Source: CAYPZL01 sp964415045 (GTDB lineage: Bacteria > Planctomycetota > Phycisphaerae > Sedimentisphaerales > Anaerobacaceae). Taken from it: 46,016 bases of DNA. Of this stretch, positions 36,021 to 44,324 are shown one piece after another. Where the stretch lies: contig CAYPZL010000016.1 in NCBI GenBank assembly GCA_964415045.1, positions 1-46,016 on the forward strand. The letters run 5' to 3'. Positions within the stretch are counted from its first letter, which is position 1, and every line of letters begins with the position of its first letter. The position numbers and the translations under genes are program-made. A model generated the notes under the pieces. It worked only from the letters and a program-made list of their open reading frames with translations. It was not told where the DNA came from and searched no databases.

Positions 36021-37510
36021 AAATGTACGAACAACTGCTCAAAACGATAGGAAACCTCGGCGCCCCCAGAATCCTGGTGGTCGGCGATTTCATGCTTGAT
36101 GTGTACGTTTACGGTGACGCCGTGCGTATCAGCCCCGAGGCCCCTGTGCCCGTGCTCAAGGTGACCGAAACCCAATACCGGTGTGGGGGGGCCGCCTCGG
36201 TGGCCGCCGACGTAGCGGCATTGGGAGCAACGCCCGTCTGCATCGGCGTGATCGGACAGGACGCCCATGGGAAGATGCTCCGGGAAAACCTGGCGGCGCT
36301 TGGTGCGGACCTGGCGGGGCTGCAAGAGGTGCCCGGTCGCCCCACGATCACCAAGCAAAGGCTCATCGGCCTGGCCCAGCATCGCCACAAGCAGCAACTG
36401 ATGCGGATCGACCGGGAGCCGGCGGAACCGTTATCACGCGATCTCGGCGAGCGCATTGTCCAACGATACCGGGAGCACCTGCGCGAGGTGGACGTCGTCT
36501 GCCTGCAGGATTACAACAAGGGCATGCTTGCCCCCCTGCTGTGCCAACAGATGATCGGCCTGGCGCAGGAGGCGGGCACGCGGGTTCTCGTGGATCCGGC
36601 CCTCGGGCACGAATACGTCCCGTACTCGGGGGCGACCGTGCTGACGCCGAACCGCCGGGAGGCGGCGACGGCCGTGGGGCATGCAATCGAGAGCACTGCC
36701 GAGGCGGCCGAGGCGGCCTGCCGTCTGCGCCGGGACCTGGCCCTCGATGCCGCGGTCATCACACTCGACAAGGAGGGAGCCTATCTGGCGACGGAAGACA
36801 TCAGCGAGCTGGTGCCCGCCAAGCCACGAAACGTATACGACGTGACGGGCGCCGGAGACGCCGTGCTCGCCACGCTGGCCGTGAGCCTTGCGGCCGACAG
36901 CGATTATCTCACGGCCGTCCATCTGGCCAACATCGCCGGAGGCATCGCGGTCGAGAAATTCGGAACCGCCACGGTGACGGTCTCGGAAATGGTGCACGAG
37001 ATCGCCGAGCGCTTTGGAGCGACGAACACAAAGCTACGCGCGCTCAACTCGCTTCTGGATGAACTCAAGGGGCGACGCGAGCGCGGACAAACCGTCGTAT
37101 TCACCAACGGGTGTTTTGACGTCATCCATCGCGGGCACATCGAGTACCTGCAATTCTGCAAAGCCCAAGGCGACATCGTCGTGGTCGGTCTCAACAGTGA
37201 CGATTCCGTTCGCGGCCTCAAAGGCGAGAACCGACCCATCAACAACCAGATCGACCGAGCCGCCGTGCTGTCCGGGCTTGAGAGCGTCGATTTTGTCACG
37301 ATCTTCGACGAGCCCACGCCGATGCACGTGCTCGAGCAGATTCGTCCCGACGTCCTCATCAAAGGCGGCGACTGGGGCAGCAAGAAAGGCGTCGTCGGTC
37401 ACGAACTGGTTGAATCGTACGGTGGCAGGGTCATGCTCGCCCCGCTGGTCGCGGGCAAGAGTTCGACCGCCACCATAGAAAAAATGAAGGCGTTGCGAAC
37501 GAAGGCCTGA
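36017..37510 (+). CDS. hldE: Bifunctional heptose-7-phosphate kinase / 1-phosphate adenylyltransferase
   Basis: HldE carries out two steps of ADP-heptose synthesis. The PfkB-type kinase domain covers about 1-335: V-V-G-D-F-M-L-D near the start, G-G-A-A-S-V-A-A-D, and D-V-T-G-A-G-D-A-V at the catalytic Asp. The nucleotidyltransferase domain begins near 360 with F-T-N-G-C-F-D-V-I-H-R-G-H, the HxGH-like motif, and ends with S-S-T-A-T-I-E-K-M. The start is GTG 36017 in a 4-base overlap with lpxK; an in-frame ATG two codons later is equally possible. The stop overlaps the gmhA ATG by one base (TGATG). Length (497) is normal. Confidence 0.97.
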   Translation: MKMYEQLLKTIGNLGAPRILVVGDFMLDVYVYGDAVRISPEAPVPVLKVTETQYRCGGAASVAADVAALGATPVCIGVIGQDAHGKMLRENLAALGADLAGLQEVPGRPTITKQRLIGLAQHRHKQQLMRIDREPAEPLSRDLGERIVQRYREHLREVDVVCLQDYNKGMLAPLLCQQMIGLAQEAGTRVLVDPALGHEYVPYSGATVLTPNRREAATAVGHAIESTAEAAEAACRLRRDLALDAAVITLDKEGAYLATEDISELVPAKPRNVYDVTGAGDAVLATLAVSLAADSDYLTAVHLANIAGGIAVEKFGTATVTVSEMVHEIAERFGATNTKLRALNSLLDELKGRRERGQTVVFTNGCFDVIHRGHIEYLQFCKAQGDIVVVGLNSDDSVRGLKGENRPINNQIDRAAVLSGLESVDFVTIFDEPTPMHVLEQIRPDVLIKGGDWGSKKGVVGHELVESYGGRVMLAPLVAGKSSTATIEKMKALRTKA

Positions 37511-38091
37511 TGAGCGCGATGAACCGGGAGACAATCCAGGAGGCCCTTGACGCCCATAGGCAGATGGTGGCCGAGTTCGAGCGTGCCGGCACGAACACGG
37601 TAGTCGCTGCGGCCGAAGCCATCACGGGGGCATTCAGGCGAGGGGGCACGCTGTACCTCTGCGGAAACGGCGGTTCGGCCGCAGACGCGCAGCACGTCGC
37701 CGGGGAGTTCGTGGGACGTTTCCGCGCAGATAGAAAGGCCCTGCCCGCTGTGGCGCTGTCCACCGATACATCCGTATTGACCTGTATTGCAAATGACTAT
37801 GATTACAATGCCGTCTTTGCCCGACAGGTTGAGGCGTACGTGAAAGAAGGTGACATCTTGTGGGCTTTCTCGACAAGCGGGGCCTCGGCCAACGTCCTCA
37901 AGGCCGCCGAGGTCGCCAGGGGCAAAGGCGCCCGGGTCATCGCCTTCACGGGCAAACCGAACAGCCCGCTGGAAGCGCTGGCCGACATTTGCCTCTGCGC
38001 CGACGCGGCGCTGACGGCCCGGAGCCAGGAAATCCACCAATTGGCGTATCACATAATCTGCGACCTCGTGGAACAGAGTTTCTGCGGGTAA
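37510..38091 (+). CDS. gmhA: Sedoheptulose-7-phosphate isomerase
   Basis: GmhA makes D-glycero-D-manno-heptose 7-phosphate from sedoheptulose 7-phosphate, the first committed step to heptose. The SIS fold is clear: L-Y-L-C-G-N-G-G-S-A-A-D-A-Q-H-V-A-G-E-F near residues 48-67, A-L-S-T-D-T-S-V-L-T, and A-F-S-T-S-G-A-S-A-N-V. E-I-H-Q-L-A-Y-H-I close to the C-terminus provides the conserved metal-binding/catalytic His. The 193-residue length matches the family. It is translationally coupled to hldE. Confidence 0.97.
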   Translation: MSAMNRETIQEALDAHRQMVAEFERAGTNTVVAAAEAITGAFRRGGTLYLCGNGGSAADAQHVAGEFVGRFRADRKALPAVALSTDTSVLTCIANDYDYNAVFARQVEAYVKEGDILWAFSTSGASANVLKAAEVARGKGARVIAFTGKPNSPLEALADICLCADAALTARSQEIHQLAYHIICDLVEQSFCG

Positions 38092-38111
38092 CATGACGGG
38101 TACAGAATACT

Positions 38112-39086
38112 ATGGCGAACAGCGCGGTGTTTTTTGATCGAGACGGAACGCTGATCCACGATCCCGGGTATCTTAGCCATCCCGACCAGGTCGAGTTGCT
38201 GGACGGGGCGGCCGAGGCCCTCAAAGAGCTGCAGCTCCTGGGCTACAAAACGGTCGTCGTCTCGAATCAGTCGGGCGTCGCACGCGGTATGATCACCGAG
38301 GAGACGTTGGAGAAAATCCACGGGAGATTGGAGGAACTGCTCGCTCAGAAGGGAGCGTCCCTCGATCGGATTTACTATTGTCCGTACCATCCCGATGGTG
38401 CGATCGCCAGGTACCGCAAAGACAGCGACTGGCGCAAGCCCGAGCCGGGAATGCTGCTGGCGGCCGCGAAGGAGATGGACCTTGATCTGGCCAAATCGTG
38501 GATGGTGGGAGACAGCAGCCGCGACATCGAGGCCGGCCGCAGAGCCGGTTGCGCAACCATCCTCATAAGCGCGGCACAGGCAAGCCGCGAGGAGGCGGAG
38601 GCAAGCCCCCCCGATCACGTCGCGGTCAATATCCGCGAGGCGATCAACATCATCAAGAAGAATCATCGTGCCGACCGGAAAAGTCGCGAGGAAGTCTTGC
38701 CAATAACGGAGGAAGAAGGAGCATCCGTCGCACGCTTCCCCCAAAATGTCGCGCCGGAAGAAGAAGACAAACTTGAATCGGCTCAGGCCGAAACGCCTTC
38801 GGCACCGGCCGAACCTGCCACGTCCTGCCCGGAGGTAGAAGAACTGCTTTCGAGCATTCTGGAGCAGTTGAAACGAATGCAGAAATCGGAGATGTTCGGC
38901 GAATTCTCTCTTCTGCGTTTGCTGGCGGGCGTCGTACAGATCTTCGTGCCGTTCTGCCTGTTGATCGCGTTCTGGCTCCTGATGAGCTCGGATTACCAGA
39001 ATGGCGGGATCCTGGTGGCGCTTGGCTTTGCCGCGGTACTGCAGTTGATGGCTTTGACGTTTTACCTCATGCGGGGTCCACGATAG
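38112..39086 (+). CDS. gmhB: Heptose 1,7-bisphosphate phosphatase with membrane tail
   Basis: GmhB removes the 7-phosphate from the heptose bisphosphate. The HAD domain (1-175) shows D-R-D-G-T-L (9-14), S-N-Q-S-G-V (51-56) and V-G-D-S-S-R-D (132-138). Two features are odd. First, the zinc loop of E. coli GmhB (C92, H94, C107, C109) is here Cys90, Tyr92, Ser105 and Trp107, so three of four ligands are gone with spacing kept. Second, the protein continues past the usual ~180-190 residues through an acidic linker (185-240) and two transmembrane segments (about 268-291 and 298-320), which would tie it to the inner membrane. The position after gmhA and hldE supports the pathway role. Confidence 0.9.
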   Translation: MANSAVFFDRDGTLIHDPGYLSHPDQVELLDGAAEALKELQLLGYKTVVVSNQSGVARGMITEETLEKIHGRLEELLAQKGASLDRIYYCPYHPDGAIARYRKDSDWRKPEPGMLLAAAKEMDLDLAKSWMVGDSSRDIEAGRRAGCATILISAAQASREEAEASPPDHVAVNIREAINIIKKNHRADRKSREEVLPITEEEGASVARFPQNVAPEEEDKLESAQAETPSAPAEPATSCPEVEELLSSILEQLKRMQKSEMFGEFSLLRLLAGVVQIFVPFCLLIAFWLLMSSDYQNGGILVALGFAAVLQLMALTFYLMRGPR

Positions 39087-39112
39087 AAAAGGAACAAGAA
39101 ACCGAAGACGAA

Positions 39113-39133
39113 GATCGCACCGCCGGTGCGATC
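39113..39133. promoter_or_regulatory. Perfect hairpin between gmhB and waaF
   Basis: GATCGCACC-GCC-GGTGCGATC, a 9-base-pair stem with a 3-base loop in the 101-base gap, which is the longest gap inside the LPS operon. No T-run follows. It could protect the message, attenuate it or bind a regulator. Confidence 0.45.
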
Positions 39134-39187
39134 CGGAAAGTGACGCCCTGCTTGCCGGAAGACCGGGGCGCAAGAGAATAGACAACG

Positions 39188-40237
39188 ATGAAGTCAGTCC
39201 TTGGAGACATCCAGACATTGGCGATTCGCTGCCCCAACTGGGTGGGTGACGTCGTGATGGCCACGCCGGTGTTCGAGTGCCTGCGCCGCAATCTTCCACA
39301 GACCCGAATCATCGGCCTGCTCCGAAAGAACGCCCGGGGCATTCTCCGGGACAGCCCCTGGTTCGACGATTTCGTGGACGCCCATGACAAATCGTGGTCC
39401 GGTTTTCAACACATGCGGAAACAGCTCGGCGCGATCAAGCCGGACGCCGCAATCGTTCTGACCAATTCCATACGCTCGGCACTGACGATGCGATTGAGTG
39501 GTATCAAACGGATTTACGGCTATCGACGTCAGTGGCGGGACCTGTTACTGGCGGGTGGTCCGGCTCCCACACGCAACGGGCACAAAGCGATTCCCGCTCC
39601 CATGGCGGACTACTACCTCGAAATCTGCCGCTGGCTCGGTCTTGTCTGCCCGGAGCATCCGGAACCCAAGCTGTACATCGGCGCCGAACTGGCCGCTCGG
39701 GGGCAGATCCTCCTGCAAAAATACGGAATCAACGACGGGGATTTTCTGGTCGGGCTGAATCCCGGCGCCAGCTTCGGCTCGTCAAAGTGCTGGCCCGCCG
39801 AATCCTTCGCCCGGGTGGCGGAACTGTGTCGGAAGCACCTCAATGCTAAGGTCGTCCTCTTCTCCGGGCCTGGCGAGGAAGAAATCGCGCAGGCGGTCCT
39901 CCGCCAGACTCAAGCCGAGATCATCTGGCCTCCGGCGGGTCAGATCGACCTGGAAATGCTCAAGCCTTTTGTGCAGCGATGCGACCTCATGATTACCAAC
40001 GACACCGGTCCGCGCCACTACGCCGTGGCCCTCAACGTGCCGGTCGTTGTCATCATGGGACCGACCGACCCGCGATATACCAACGCGAACCTGGATCGTA
40101 CCGTCGTCGTACGAAAGGAACTCGACTGCTCTCCGTGCCACAAGAAAGTCTGTCCCAGAGAGCACGAGTGCATGAAAGGCATTCAACCGCAAGAGGTCTT
40201 CGCCGCCGTGGAACAGCTTCTGAGGAAATGCAGATAA
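39188..40237 (+). CDS. waaF: ADP-heptose:LPS heptosyltransferase (GT9)
   Basis: GT9 enzymes add heptose from ADP-heptose to Kdo or heptose of the LPS inner core. The N-terminal motif R-C-P-N-W-V-G-D-V-V-M-A-T-P-V is typical of WaaF-like proteins. The C-terminal domain has G-L-N-P-G-A-S-F-G-S-S-K-C-W-P, then N-D-T-G-P-R-H-Y-A-V-A and G-P-T-D-P-R-Y, which bind the nucleotide sugar. A cysteine cluster near the end, D-C-S-P-C-H-K-K-V-C-P, is common in WaaF. The 349-residue length is normal. The assignment to heptosyltransferase II rather than I rests on motif recall. Confidence 0.9.
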   Translation: MKSVLGDIQTLAIRCPNWVGDVVMATPVFECLRRNLPQTRIIGLLRKNARGILRDSPWFDDFVDAHDKSWSGFQHMRKQLGAIKPDAAIVLTNSIRSALTMRLSGIKRIYGYRRQWRDLLLAGGPAPTRNGHKAIPAPMADYYLEICRWLGLVCPEHPEPKLYIGAELAARGQILLQKYGINDGDFLVGLNPGASFGSSKCWPAESFARVAELCRKHLNAKVVLFSGPGEEEIAQAVLRQTQAEIIWPPAGQIDLEMLKPFVQRCDLMITNDTGPRHYAVALNVPVVVIMGPTDPRYTNANLDRTVVVRKELDCSPCHKKVCPREHECMKGIQPQEVFAAVEQLLRKCR

Positions 40238-40241
40238 TCTC

Positions 40242-41813
40242 ATGGATCCCGCGATTTACCAGCAACGATGGCACAAACTACGCGAAAGCAAGGCCGATTC
40301 AGAGGCCCTCAAGCAACTGTCGCGCCAAGTGGCCTTCTCCTTTATTGACAAGTACTTCCAGAGCGGCAAATACGTGCCGGCGTATATCGATCTGCTCTGC
40401 GAAATGGCCACCTTCTTTGCAAAGACGGATCTGAACAACATCGCCTCGTCCGCCCTTTTCGGCATCATCGTAGAGAAGCTGTGCGACGACTTCGAGGACC
40501 TTCCGGTCCAGGTGTACAGCCGGGTGATGTGCCAGGTGGTCACGTGCTGCCGGCGCGTGCCGGCGGGCAAGGGCCTCGACCGGCAGTTGGCCCGTTTCGG
40601 CATTTCATCGTTCGAACAGTTGTACAAGCGCGCGGTTGCCACCCACACGCACCCGTACCGGTACAAAAAGAACAGAAGTCCGCGTCTGATCGTCCTCTTG
40701 TCGCGCGTAACTTTGGGGGCCGACGTGGCGATCCTGAGCGTGATGATTCAGCGGCTCAAGCACCTCTTTCCCGAAGCCGATATGCTCATCGTGGGCAACC
40801 GGAAACTGCACGGCCTCTTCGGGGGCAATCCGGAACTGCGTCTGCGCGAGCTGAGTTACGCCCGTCGCGGCGGACTCTTCGAGCGATTCTCCAGTTGGCA
40901 CGCGACTCTCGACATCCTGCGCGAGGAAACCGCAGACCTCAACGACGACGACGTTCTACTGATCGATCCGGACTCGCGTATCTCGCAGCTCGGCGTTCTA
41001 CCGGTCACCGACCGGGACAACTACCTGTTCGTGAACACGCGCGACCACGTGCTCTCGACCAGCGGCAAGTGTGTGGCGGAATGGACAAACGATTGGATGG
41101 ACGCCGTATTCGGCGAAGCAGACTTCTGCTATCCGACCGTTTGGGTGCCGGGTTCGACCATGAAAGCGGCTCAGGCAAAAGTCGCCGCGTTGCGAGCGGC
41201 CGGGGCCAGCCGGGTCATCGCGGTGAACTTCGGTGTGGGGCAGAATCCGAGAAAACGAGTGGGCCTCGAATTCGAGAAGCGCCTGTTGCGCACGCTGGTG
41301 GCGATCCCCGGAACGGTGGTGATCCTGGACCGCGGGTTTGGCGCCGACGAGGTCTATCGTTCCGCCATGCTGGCCGCCGACATGAAAACCTGTGGATTTC
41401 CATGCGCGGAAGTACCTTTCGCGAAAGCGGACTTCCCCTCGATTTCGCACGGCCTGGTGGCCGTCGAGTGCTCCATTGGAGAAATGGCGGCTCTCATCGC
41501 CCACAGTGACGAGTACATCGGATACGACTCGGCCTGTCAGCACATCGCGGCGGCGGCGCGCACCCCCACCTTGACCGTCTTTGCCGGCAGCAACAACAAG
41601 AATTTCGTCCGCCGCTGGAGCGCGTGCGGGGAAACCGACTGCAGAATCGTACACGTCAATACGCTGACCGATCCGGAGCATGTGAGGCTTAACGAGATCA
41701 TCTCGCGCATCATGCAGGAACGAGCGGAAAGGACGCCGAAATCGCCGTCGCGATACAAGGAAGTCCGCCGCAGCCGAAAACCTGAGGCAACGGAAGAAAA
41801 GTCGGCGACATAG
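40242..41813 (+). CDS. Divergent GT9-like glycosyltransferase with N-terminal extension
   Basis: Starting four bases after waaF, this 523-residue protein has about 145 extra helical residues at the front, including several cysteines, before a GT9-like core opens with R-L-I-V-L-L-S-R-V-T-L-G-A-D-V-A-I-L. The C-terminal half has I-A-V-N-F-G-V-G-Q-N-P, I-L-D-R-G-F-G and S-D-E-Y-I-G-Y-D-S-A-C-Q-H-I-A-A-A, which lines up with the N-D-T-G-P-R-H-Y region of WaaF. The tail (about 495-523) is highly charged. It is probably a core or outer-core sugar transferase; the sugar donor is unknown. Confidence 0.7.
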   Translation: MDPAIYQQRWHKLRESKADSEALKQLSRQVAFSFIDKYFQSGKYVPAYIDLLCEMATFFAKTDLNNIASSALFGIIVEKLCDDFEDLPVQVYSRVMCQVVTCCRRVPAGKGLDRQLARFGISSFEQLYKRAVATHTHPYRYKKNRSPRLIVLLSRVTLGADVAILSVMIQRLKHLFPEADMLIVGNRKLHGLFGGNPELRLRELSYARRGGLFERFSSWHATLDILREETADLNDDDVLLIDPDSRISQLGVLPVTDRDNYLFVNTRDHVLSTSGKCVAEWTNDWMDAVFGEADFCYPTVWVPGSTMKAAQAKVAALRAAGASRVIAVNFGVGQNPRKRVGLEFEKRLLRTLVAIPGTVVILDRGFGADEVYRSAMLAADMKTCGFPCAEVPFAKADFPSISHGLVAVECSIGEMAALIAHSDEYIGYDSACQHIAAAARTPTLTVFAGSNNKNFVRRWSACGETDCRIVHVNTLTDPEHVRLNEIISRIMQERAERTPKSPSRYKEVRRSRKPEATEEKSAT

Positions 41814-41857
41814 GAGTTCTCTGCGATCGCGTGAGTCCACGCAGTCGCGCAGCCACG

Positions 41858-43375
41858 ATGAAGATACTATTCATATACCCATCGACAGACTCTCAGTTGG
41901 GCTTCAACTACGGCGTGGCGCACATGGCCGCCATCCTCAAAAGGGCCGGACATGAAATCGCGTTCTGGCAACTCTGCGAAGACATCCAGCCCTTGCCGTC
42001 GGAGCAGGAGTTTCGCGCACACCTCGCGCGAGAGAAGCCCGACATGCTCGCGTTTTCCGTGGTGACAAACCAGTGGGCCTATACGCAGACTCTCGCCAAG
42101 TGGGCGAGAGAAGAAGTCTCCGTCCCCTTCGTCATCGGCGGCATTCACACGCTGGCCAACGCCGAGGAGATTCTCAAGACCGGACTGTTTGACTACGTCT
42201 TCCGGGGTGAATGTGAAGACGCCTTCGCGGAGTTCGTGGACAAGATGCAGCGCGACGAAAGCATCGAGAACGTCCCGAATCTCGCCTGGGCCGAGAAGGG
42301 CCGGATCAAGATCAATCCGGTCGGTCCCCTGCCCGAACTCACGCGGCTGCCGCTGAAAGATTACGAGAGCATGGATTTTCAGCGGTTGATCGACGCGAAG
42401 AACGGCTGGGTCGGGCTTATGGCGTCACGAGGTTGCCCGTTCTCGTGCACGTACTGCTTCAATCACGTCATGGTCGAAGCGTACAAGAAAGACCGGCAGT
42501 GCAGCTTCCGGGAACTCAACTACATCCGGCGATTCACCGTCGGGCAGATGATCGATGAGATCAAGTATCTCCTCAAGCATTATCGCAACATTCGCATGTT
42601 CATCTTCGACGACGATCTTTTCACCTTCGATAAAGACTACGTCAAAGAGTTTTGCCAGGCGTATCGCAAGGTCTGCGATATCCCGTTCGTTGTCAACGCC
42701 CACGTGGGATTCTTCGACGACGCCTGCGCCGGCTACCTGGCGCAGGCCAACTGCAAGATCGTCAAGTTCGGGGTCGAATCGGGCAGCGCCGAGATCCGCC
42801 GGACGATACTCAACCGCCACATGAGCAACGAGAGTATCGTCGAAGCCATGGAGGCCGTACGCCGCCACGGCATGCACAGCTCGGTGTTCATCATCATCGG
42901 GTTTCCACACGAAGGCCGCCAAGAGGTCTTCGATACCGTCGAGCTCCTGGGCCGGGCCCGCCCCGGGCGGTTCCGCTGGACCTATTTCTTCCCGTTCCCT
43001 GGCACCAAAGCCCACGAGATCAGCATGAGCGGCGGATACATCGACTTGCAGAAGATGGAGACACTGAAAAACTTCACGGATGCATCCTGTCTCACATTCG
43101 GCGACGAACACAACTTCCTGCTCAAGAAGATCGGGCGGATCATGCCCTGGTTCGTCAACGCGCATTCCGATCTTCCCGTGGCGGATTTCTACCGGGAGAA
43201 GATCGACGCCCTCCTGGCCATGGACGAGGCCGAATGGGAGCAGGTGTCTCCAAGCTTGCTCGATCGAGACAGGGAATACTCGCGGCTCCACTGCGAGAAG
43301 GGTTTGTCCCACTACGCCGTCAAATACAACCGCTTCATGGGCGTGATCTCCGACTATTTCCTGAATGAATCGTAG
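41858..43375 (+). CDS. B12-binding-domain radical SAM protein in LPS operon
   Basis: The ATG at 41858, leading directly into M-K-I-L-F-I-Y-P, is preferred to GTG 41831. The cobalamin-binding domain covers about 1-150, with G-V-A-H-M-A-A-I-L-K-R-A-G-H and F-V-I-G-G-I-H. The radical SAM cluster is S-R-G-C-P-F-S-C-T-Y-C with Cys193, Cys197 and Cys200. Later, F-G-V-E-S-G-S-A-E and I-I-I-G-F-P-H-E-G belong to the SAM-binding barrel. Class B enzymes of this type methylate unreactive carbons or alter lipids and sugars. Its place between glycosyltransferase and kinase genes suggests it modifies a core sugar or lipid A. The substrate is unknown. Confidence 0.87.
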   Translation: MKILFIYPSTDSQLGFNYGVAHMAAILKRAGHEIAFWQLCEDIQPLPSEQEFRAHLAREKPDMLAFSVVTNQWAYTQTLAKWAREEVSVPFVIGGIHTLANAEEILKTGLFDYVFRGECEDAFAEFVDKMQRDESIENVPNLAWAEKGRIKINPVGPLPELTRLPLKDYESMDFQRLIDAKNGWVGLMASRGCPFSCTYCFNHVMVEAYKKDRQCSFRELNYIRRFTVGQMIDEIKYLLKHYRNIRMFIFDDDLFTFDKDYVKEFCQAYRKVCDIPFVVNAHVGFFDDACAGYLAQANCKIVKFGVESGSAEIRRTILNRHMSNESIVEAMEAVRRHGMHSSVFIIIGFPHEGRQEVFDTVELLGRARPGRFRWTYFFPFPGTKAHEISMSGGYIDLQKMETLKNFTDASCLTFGDEHNFLLKKIGRIMPWFVNAHSDLPVADFYREKIDALLAMDEAEWEQVSPSLLDRDREYSRLHCEKGLSHYAVKYNRFMGVISDYFLNES

Positions 43376-43421
43376 GAGGGCGAAGGCGGCGCCTTCGGTT
43401 TGCGAGTCCGTTGATTCGACT

Positions 43422-44324
43422 ATGACACCACAAGAGTACGAAACAGGCCGACAGGAACTTGTCCAGGTGACCCCTCATTTCCGGGTGGCCCGGGAATACC
43501 GGGATCCGCTGACCAAGATGGGGCTGGACTCCCTGGATGCGGCGTTTGCCTTCGAACAGGGCCGGGACCTGGCCAAGCCAAAGATCGGCCGCTTCCGCCG
43601 GCGTCTGGTGTTCGAGGTCAGGCTGTCCACGTCACCCGTGCCGCGAAAAGTGTTCTTGAAGCGCTACGACCGCCCGCCGATCCTGAAACAGATTCGCAAC
43701 TGGCTCTCTCACCATCAACGAAGGAGCTTTGGCCTGCTGGAACACGAGGCAGCCGCTCGCCTGGCCGAGGCGGGCGTCAACACACCGCGTACCGTGGCCT
43801 GCGGGCAACAATGGGGACTTCTCTTCGAGAGGCGCAGCATTTTTGCCACCGAGGAAGTTCCGGATTCAGATTCCCTGGAGCGCCGGCTGCCGGACTGCTT
43901 TGAGGCTCCGGCCACGACCGCAACCTTGCGGGATCGCCGCGCCTTCATCACAAAGCTGGCCCGCTTTGTCCGACGGTTCCATGACACGGGATACCGACAC
44001 CGCGACCTGTATTTCGCGCACATTTTCTGCTCCCGGGCGGGCGAGTTGTGCCTCATCGACCTGGCGCGGGCGTCCAGACCGTTTCGGAAACGCCGGTATC
44101 AGATCAAGGATATCGCGCAACTGCATTATTCCGCTCCCGCCGGGCGTTTCTCCAGGACTGACCGCCTGCGATTTCTCCTGGCCTACCTGGACCGGCAGAA
44201 ACTACGCCCGGGCGACAGACTTTTCATTCGCGAGGTGACGCGAAAAGCAGATAGAATGGCGCGACACAACCGCAAACATGGAATACGCGTTCCTTTCCAG
44301 GAACGCCCAGCGCATACGTGCTAA
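43422..44324 (+). CDS. WaaP-like LPS core heptose kinase
   Basis: WaaP-type kinases phosphorylate heptose in the inner core. The catalytic loop is clear: F-H-D-T-G-Y-R-H-R-D-L-Y-F-A-H-I-F, with the Asp in H-R-D, followed by the metal site L-I-D-L-A-R. An upstream K-R-Y-D-R fits the nucleotide-binding lysine region. The start is uncertain. ATG 43365 would overlap the previous gene by 11 bases and cross a small hairpin (CGAAGGC-GGC-GCCTTCG, 43381-43397); ATG 43422 avoids both and is used here, though neither has a good ribosome binding site. The stop abuts the next ATG with no gap. Confidence 0.85.
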   Translation: MTPQEYETGRQELVQVTPHFRVAREYRDPLTKMGLDSLDAAFAFEQGRDLAKPKIGRFRRRLVFEVRLSTSPVPRKVFLKRYDRPPILKQIRNWLSHHQRRSFGLLEHEAAARLAEAGVNTPRTVACGQQWGLLFERRSIFATEEVPDSDSLERRLPDCFEAPATTATLRDRRAFITKLARFVRRFHDTGYRHRDLYFAHIFCSRAGELCLIDLARASRPFRKRRYQIKDIAQLHYSAPAGRFSRTDRLRFLLAYLDRQKLRPGDRLFIREVTRKADRMARHNRKHGIRVPFQERPAHTC

